Shown one piece after another: positions 60,480-64,000 of a stretch of 64,000 bases of DNA. Source of the stretch: Agarilytica sp045430345 (GTDB taxonomy: Bacteria; Pseudomonadota; Gammaproteobacteria; Pseudomonadales; Cellvibrionaceae). Numbering within the stretch: position 1 is the first letter of the stretch; every line of letters starts with the position of its first letter. The notes under the pieces are model-generated. The model ran no database searches, was not told where the DNA came from, and worked only from the letters and a program-made list of their open reading frames with translations. Location: positions 62,001 through 126,000 of the forward strand of contig JAILXT010000005.1 of NCBI GenBank assembly GCA_045430345.1, read 5' to 3'. The position numbers and the translations under genes were made by a program.

Positions 60480-60671
60480 TTAGTTACCCGCCTTTTGTTT
60501 AAGCACAGTTTTTATACGTGCGATATCTCGTCGAGTTTGCTTTAACAAATGTGTTTCGTTTAACTGACCAGTTGATTTTTGCATACGCAATTTGAATTGC
60601 TCTTTAAGCTGAGCCAGAAGCTCTTCATTCAATTGTTCAACTGTTTTTTCGTTGAGTTCTTGCGCTTTCAT
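60480..60671 (-). CDS. rpmC: 50S ribosomal protein L29
   Basis: Two-helix protein at the tunnel exit, 63 residues. The core Q-L-K-E-Q-F-K-L-R-M-Q-K and the end R-R-D-I-A-R-I-K-T-V-L match the family. Its ATG at 60671 overlaps the rplP stop by one base (TGATG), a coupled arrangement; an in-frame GTG just before it is within rplP. Confidence 0.98.
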   Translation of the reverse strand: MKAQELNEKTVEQLNEELLAQLKEQFKLRMQKSTGQLNETHLLKQTRRDIARIKTVLKQKAGN

Positions 60672-61084
60672 CACATCACCGACCGTTTAACAAATGTTGT
60701 ATTCACTGGAAGTTTGGCTGCGCCCAAAGCAAATGCTTCACGTGCTAGCTCTTCAGTTACACCTTCCATCTCATACAAGACTTTACCTGGTTGAACCTGG
60801 GCTACCCAATATTCAACATTACCCTTACCTTTACCCTGACGAACTTCGAGGGGCTTTTCAGTAATCGGCTTATCAGGAAAAACGCGTATCCAAATTTTAC
60901 CACCACGTTTCACGTGGCGAGTCATGGCGCGACGAGCAGCTTCGATTTGACGAGCAGTGATGCGACCACGAGCGGTCGACTTAAGCCCAAACTCTCCGAA
61001 ACTGACTTTAGAACCACGATTAGCTAAACCGCGGTTTCGTCCTTTCATCTGTTTTCTAAATTTTGTTCGCTTTGGCTGAAGCAT
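60671..61084 (-). CDS. rplP: 50S ribosomal protein L16
   Basis: Protein near the A-site tRNA elbow, 137 residues. It starts M-L-Q-P-K-R-T-K-F-R-K and has G-R-I-T-A-R-Q-I-E-A-A-R-R-A-M-T near residue 40 and G-K-G-K-G-N-V-E-Y-W in the middle. Confidence 0.98.
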   Translation of the reverse strand: MLQPKRTKFRKQMKGRNRGLANRGSKVSFGEFGLKSTARGRITARQIEAARRAMTRHVKRGGKIWIRVFPDKPITEKPLEVRQGKGKGNVEYWVAQVQPGKVLYEMEGVTEELAREAFALGAAKLPVNTTFVKRSVM

Positions 61085-61158
61085 TTATCTAACTCTTTAA
61101 TTCAATTCTTAAGAACTTTATCTACGTCACTTGTATTGTGACTTTTATTTAAACGCCC

Positions 61159-61839
61159 TTATTTTTTAGGCGATTTCTTCTTTGGTGCAGCTGGCTCAGC
61201 TTCTTCAAGCCCACCAATCACTTCACCTTTGAAGATCCAAACTTTCACACCAATAATCCCGTAGGTTGTTGATGCTTCGGCAGTTGCATAGTCGATATCA
61301 GCACGCAAAGTATGCAATGGCACTCGGCCTTCACGATACCATTCACTACGCGCGATTTCTGCACCACCTAAACGACCACCGACCTGAACTTTCACACCCT
61401 GTGCGCCTTGACGCATAGCGTTTTGAACTGCGCGTTTCATCGCACGACGAAACATAACGCGACGCTCAAGCTGAGAGGAAACACTCTGAGCAACCAATGT
61501 TGCGTCCAAATCTGGCTTACGAATTTCTTCGATATTAATATGAACTGGAACACCCATCTGCTTGCTCAGTTCAGTACGAAGCTTCTCTACGTCTTCACCT
61601 TTTTTACCAATCACGATACCCGGACGGGCTGTGTGAATAGTAATTCTCGCGGTGTTCGCAGGACGCTCGATATCTACGCGACTTACTGACGCGCTAGACA
61701 ATTTCTTTTGGATATAACTACGAACTTTGAGATCGATATTCAATTTATCCGCATAGTCTGATTTTGAAGCAAACCATGTGGAGGTGTGTTTTTTAACGAT
61801 CCCAAGACGAATCCCGGTTGGATGTACTTTTTGACCCAT
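61159..61839 (-). CDS. rpsC: 30S ribosomal protein S3
   Basis: Head protein at the mRNA entry tunnel with helicase function, 226 residues. It starts M-G-Q-K-V-H-P-T-G-I-R-L-G. A KH domain with G-I-V-I-G-K-K-G-E-D-V lies near residue 72, and a C-terminal domain has G-V-K-V-Q-V-G-G-R-L-G-G-A-E-I-A. The tail is Pro/Lys-rich. The ATG at 61839 is preferred over an extended frame eight codons upstream that overlaps rplV. Confidence 0.98.
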   Translation of the reverse strand: MGQKVHPTGIRLGIVKKHTSTWFASKSDYADKLNIDLKVRSYIQKKLSSASVSRVDIERPANTARITIHTARPGIVIGKKGEDVEKLRTELSKQMGVPVHINIEEIRKPDLDATLVAQSVSSQLERRVMFRRAMKRAVQNAMRQGAQGVKVQVGGRLGGAEIARSEWYREGRVPLHTLRADIDYATAEASTTYGIIGVKVWIFKGEVIGGLEEAEPAAPKKKSPKK

Positions 61840-61849
61840 AATTCGCTCT

Positions 61850-62185
61850 CTACTCGTCCGCAACTTTAACGGTAATGTGACATGTGCGTTTTAAAATACG
61901 GTCTGCACGACCCTTCGCACGCGGCATAATACGTTTTAGTGTTGTACCTTCATCCACAAATATTGTGGACACCTTAAGCTCATCAACATCGGCACCTTCA
62001 TTGTGCTCTGCATTTGCAATTGCTGATTCGAGCACTTTCTTAACTAGGTCCGCGCCCTTTTTCTTACTAAAAGTAAGAATATCTAAAGCTTGTTCAACAG
62101 ACTGACCACGCACTTGATCAGCGACCAATCTAACTTTTTGTGCAGAGATGTTGGCTCCGCGCATTTTAGCTGCTACTTCTGTCAT
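61850..62185 (-). CDS. rplV: 50S ribosomal protein L22
   Basis: Lines the exit tunnel; its long hairpin is the site of some macrolide resistance changes. It has 111 residues with I-S-A-Q-K-V-R-L-V-A-D near the start and the hairpin R-I-M-P-R-A-K-G-R-A near residue 90, of normal sequence. The ATG at 62185 has a GGAGG element upstream. Confidence 0.98.
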   Translation of the reverse strand: MTEVAAKMRGANISAQKVRLVADQVRGQSVEQALDILTFSKKKGADLVKKVLESAIANAEHNEGADVDELKVSTIFVDEGTTLKRIMPRAKGRADRILKRTCHITVKVADE

Positions 62186-62197
62186 CGTCGCCTCCAC

Positions 62198-62473
62198 TTA
62201 TCGCTTGGCTTTCTTATCAGCGACGTGGCCACGGTAAGTACGCGTTGCAGCAAACTCACCCAATTTGTGACCAACCATCTCTTCATTAACCAAAACTGGA
62301 ACGTGCTGACGACCGTTATGAACTGCAATCGTTAGACCGACCATTTCTGGCATTATCATTGAGCGACGAGACCAAGTTTTAATTGGTCGACGATCATTCT
62401 TTTCTGTAGCCGTCTCCACTTTCTTAAGTAAGTGGTGATCAATAAATGGGCCTTTCTTCAGTGAACGTGGCAC
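62198..62473 (-). CDS. rpsS: 30S ribosomal protein S19
   Basis: Head protein next to S13, 91 residues. It starts M-P-R-S-L-K-K-G-P-F-I-D and has the signature H-N-G-R-Q-H-V-P-V and G-E-F-A-A-T-R-T-Y-R-G-H. Placed between rplB and rplV as usual. Confidence 0.98.
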   Translation of the reverse strand: MPRSLKKGPFIDHHLLKKVETATEKNDRRPIKTWSRRSMIMPEMVGLTIAVHNGRQHVPVLVNEEMVGHKLGEFAATRTYRGHVADKKAKR

Positions 62474-62501
62474 TGTTATATCCTCTTTACTTAAGCGTCA
62501 G

Positions 62502-63329
62502 TTATTTCTTATTGCGTCGGCGAACAATCATATTGTCTGTTCGCTTATTCTTACGAGTCTTGTAACCTTTAGTCGGCATTCCCCAAGGTGAAACTGGGTG
62601 ACGGCCACCAGAAGTTCGGCCTTCACCACCACCATGCGGGTGATCAACTGGGTTCATGGCAACACCACGAACTGTTGGTCGAACGCCTCTCCAGCGAGAT
62701 GCACCAGCTTTACCAAGAGATCTTAAGCTGTGCTCACTGTTAGATACTTCACCAAGGGTTGCTCGGCACTCAGAAAGTACTTTTCGCATTTCACCACTAC
62801 GTAAACGTAATGTTGCATGACGACCTTCACGAGCAACCAACTGCGCAGAAGCGCCAGCTGAGCGTGCAATCTGAGCACCTTTAGCAGGCTTCAATTCAAC
62901 ACAGTGAACCAAGCTACCAACCGGAATATTGCGAAGCGGTAAGGTATTACCCACCTTAATAGGAGCCGCATCACCAGACTCAACACTATCACCCGCCTTC
63001 AAATTTTTAGGCGCAATAATGTAACGACGCTCACCATCCAAGTAACACACTAGTGCGATGTGAGCACTGCGGTTTGGATCGTATTCAATGCGTTCAACTT
63101 TTGCAGGGATACCGTCTTTATTGCGCTTAAAATCAATAATTCGATAATGCTGCTTATGACCACCACCGATATGACGGGTAGTGATTCTGCCGGCGTTATT
63201 ACGGCCGCCAGTTTTAGATTTTTTCTCTAGTAAAGGCGCGTGAGGATCGCCTTTATGTAGATCCGGGCTTACGACGTTAACAACGAAGCGACGACCGGGA
63301 GATGTTGGTTTACGTTTTAATAACGGCAT
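62502..63329 (-). CDS. rplB: 50S ribosomal protein L2
   Basis: Core large-subunit protein needed for peptidyl transfer and subunit joining, 275 residues. It has the OB domain and SH3-like domain, with the conserved P-V-D-H-P-H-G-G-G-E-G-R-T segment near residue 225 that includes the histidine near the catalytic centre. Confidence 0.98.
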   Translation of the reverse strand: MPLLKRKPTSPGRRFVVNVVSPDLHKGDPHAPLLEKKSKTGGRNNAGRITTRHIGGGHKQHYRIIDFKRNKDGIPAKVERIEYDPNRSAHIALVCYLDGERRYIIAPKNLKAGDSVESGDAAPIKVGNTLPLRNIPVGSLVHCVELKPAKGAQIARSAGASAQLVAREGRHATLRLRSGEMRKVLSECRATLGEVSNSEHSLRSLGKAGASRWRGVRPTVRGVAMNPVDHPHGGGEGRTSGGRHPVSPWGMPTKGYKTRKNKRTDNMIVRRRNKK

Positions 63330-63340
63330 CGTCTCGCCCC

Positions 63341-63637
63341 TTATTCCGCTGTCGCAAAGTCAATTTCTTGACCTGCAGCCAATCGAACGTACGCTTTTTT
63401 CCAATCGCTACGTCGACCCATTCCATGACGTGCACGTTTAGTCTTCCCTTTCACATTCAGCACACACACATTTTCAACTTTGACATCAAACATTTTTTCT
63501 ACAGCAGCCAAGATTTCAGCTTTGTTTGCGTCTTTAATTACTTTAAAAGCAACTTGGTTCGACTCTTCAGCCGCTAACGTAGTTTTCTCAGAAACTACCG
63601 GCGACAAGATAATCTTATATAAACGCTCTAGGTTCAT
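63341..63637 (-). CDS. rplW: 50S ribosomal protein L23
   Basis: Tunnel-exit protein that docks trigger factor and SRP, 98 residues. It starts M-N-L-E-R-L-Y-K-I-I-L-S-P-V-V-S-E-K and has V-N-V-L-N-x-K-G-K-x-K-R near residue 65 (here C-V-L-N-V-K-G-K-T-K-R). Its ATG overlaps the rplD stop by four bases. Confidence 0.98.
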   Translation of the reverse strand: MNLERLYKIILSPVVSEKTTLAAEESNQVAFKVIKDANKAEILAAVEKMFDVKVENVCVLNVKGKTKRARHGMGRRSDWKKAYVRLAAGQEIDFATAE

Positions 63638-64000
63638 ACCAATGTCTCCTCAAGCTTTTTAATTGCAGCAACAGTTATAATCACTTTAGCTGCGCCAACT
63701 AGGCTCACTGGATCCAAACCTGCCACATCTCTAACATCAACCTTATGAAGATTACGAGAAGCAAGATATAAATTCTCATTCACTTCTTCTGTAACAATCA
63801 AAGCATCAGCAATATCAAATTGAGCTAACTGCTGTACTAGTGCTTTAGTCTTCGGAGTTTCAACAGAAAACTCTTCAACCACAACTAGACGCTCCTGACG
63901 AGCCAACTCAGAAACAATGCAGCGCAATGCAGCGCGATGCATTTTCTTATTTAACTTCTGCTCGAAATCACGAGGCTTAGCAGCAAACGTAACTCCACCA
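63634..64000 (-). CDS. rplD: 50S ribosomal protein L4, 5' end cut by the window
   Basis: Tunnel protein and, in E. coli, repressor of the S10 operon. The frame is open to the window edge, so about 121 C-terminal residues are present of roughly 200. Visible are P-R-D-F at the entry, M-H-R-A-A-L-R-C-I-V-S-E-L-A-R, V-T-E-E-V-N-E-N-L-Y-L-A-S-R-N-L and the end A-I-K-K-L-E-E-T-L. The internal ATG at 63942 is not the gene start. rplC and rpsJ should follow beyond the edge. Confidence 0.97.
   Translation of the reverse strand, partial: GGVTFAAKPRDFEQKLNKKMHRAALRCIVSELARQERLVVVEEFSVETPKTKALVQQLAQFDIADALIVTEEVNENLYLASRNLHKVDVRDVAGLDPVSLVGAAKVIITVAAIKKLEETLV

Noticed and set aside
1..64000. Mobile elements, CRISPR arrays, rRNA operons, integrase or phage genes
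   Set aside because: None were seen: there are no transposase-like proteins, no regularly spaced repeats, and the gene order is that of core chromosome.

Overview
The window is a chromosomal segment of a gammaproteobacterium, most likely a marine one of the Cellvibrionales/Alteromonadales kind. Evidence for this: a gammaproteobacterial S10-spc-alpha ribosomal protein order; rplU-rpmA-obgE-proB divergent from ispB; FabA/FabB unsaturated fatty acid synthesis; ssb-MFS-uvrA synteny of the Pseudomonas type; a marine-type PdsR/PdsS two-component pair; and a VolA/Pla-1-type surface lipase. Assignment below class level is an inference. No rRNA, tRNA, CRISPR array, insertion sequence or prophage was seen. 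The DNA reads as stable core genome with small lineage-specific insertions.

Layout. 1-4.7 kb: alternative spermidine cluster (3' part of speA, carboxy(nor)spermidine dehydrogenase, nspC), then an RraA-family gene. 4.7-7.9 kb: an outer-membrane beta-barrel protein, an EamA permease and glucokinase, all on the minus strand. 8.0-10.8 kb: the PdsR/PdsS-type sensor pair, whose kinase has a CBM9-like extracytoplasmic sensor; no sortase is nearby. 10.8-18.8 kb: rpsT, hisC, proB, obgE, rpmA, rplU, ispB and pgi. 19.0-21.4 kb: a four-gene bufferin operon (bufA-bufB-bufC-doxX), a copper-handling RiPP system. 21.5-26.0 kb: manB-galU (sugar nucleotides), then fabA and fabB. 26.0-33.1 kb: a degenerate RmlD-like protein, ssb, a YajR-like transporter, a CsgD-like regulator and uvrA. 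33.1-38.8 kb: a small membrane protein, nfeD-qmcA, a DUF6471-like gene and the surface lipase. 38.8-51.0 kb: a complete glycogen/maltodextrin island on the minus strand, in transcription order malQ-glgB-glgX-glgP-glgC-glgA. 51.2-64.0 kb: the end of the ribosomal protein superoperon, from rplD (cut by the window edge) to rplQ, including secY and rpoA.

How the genes connect. Glucokinase, Pgi, ManB, GalU and the glg/malQ enzymes together cover entry of glucose into hexose phosphates, activation to sugar nucleotides, and storage and release of glycogen. SpeA with the dehydrogenase and decarboxylase would make spermidine without S-adenosylmethionine decarboxylase.

The most notable unexplained signal is a shared promoter-operator design. 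ispB and fabA, 8 kb apart and both needed for membrane-associated lipids, each carry the perfect palindrome AATAYCGCGRTATT starting exactly 13 bases after the end of a good sigma70 -10 element and 43-47 bases before the start codon. This looks like one unknown repressor controlling quinone side-chain and unsaturated fatty acid synthesis. Other signals worth checking are a TTGCAC-N8-GTGCAA dyad plus repeated half-site between qmcA and the DUF6471-like gene, two very short ORFs with good ribosome binding sites, and a CxxC heavy-metal-associated-like tail on the MFS transporter.
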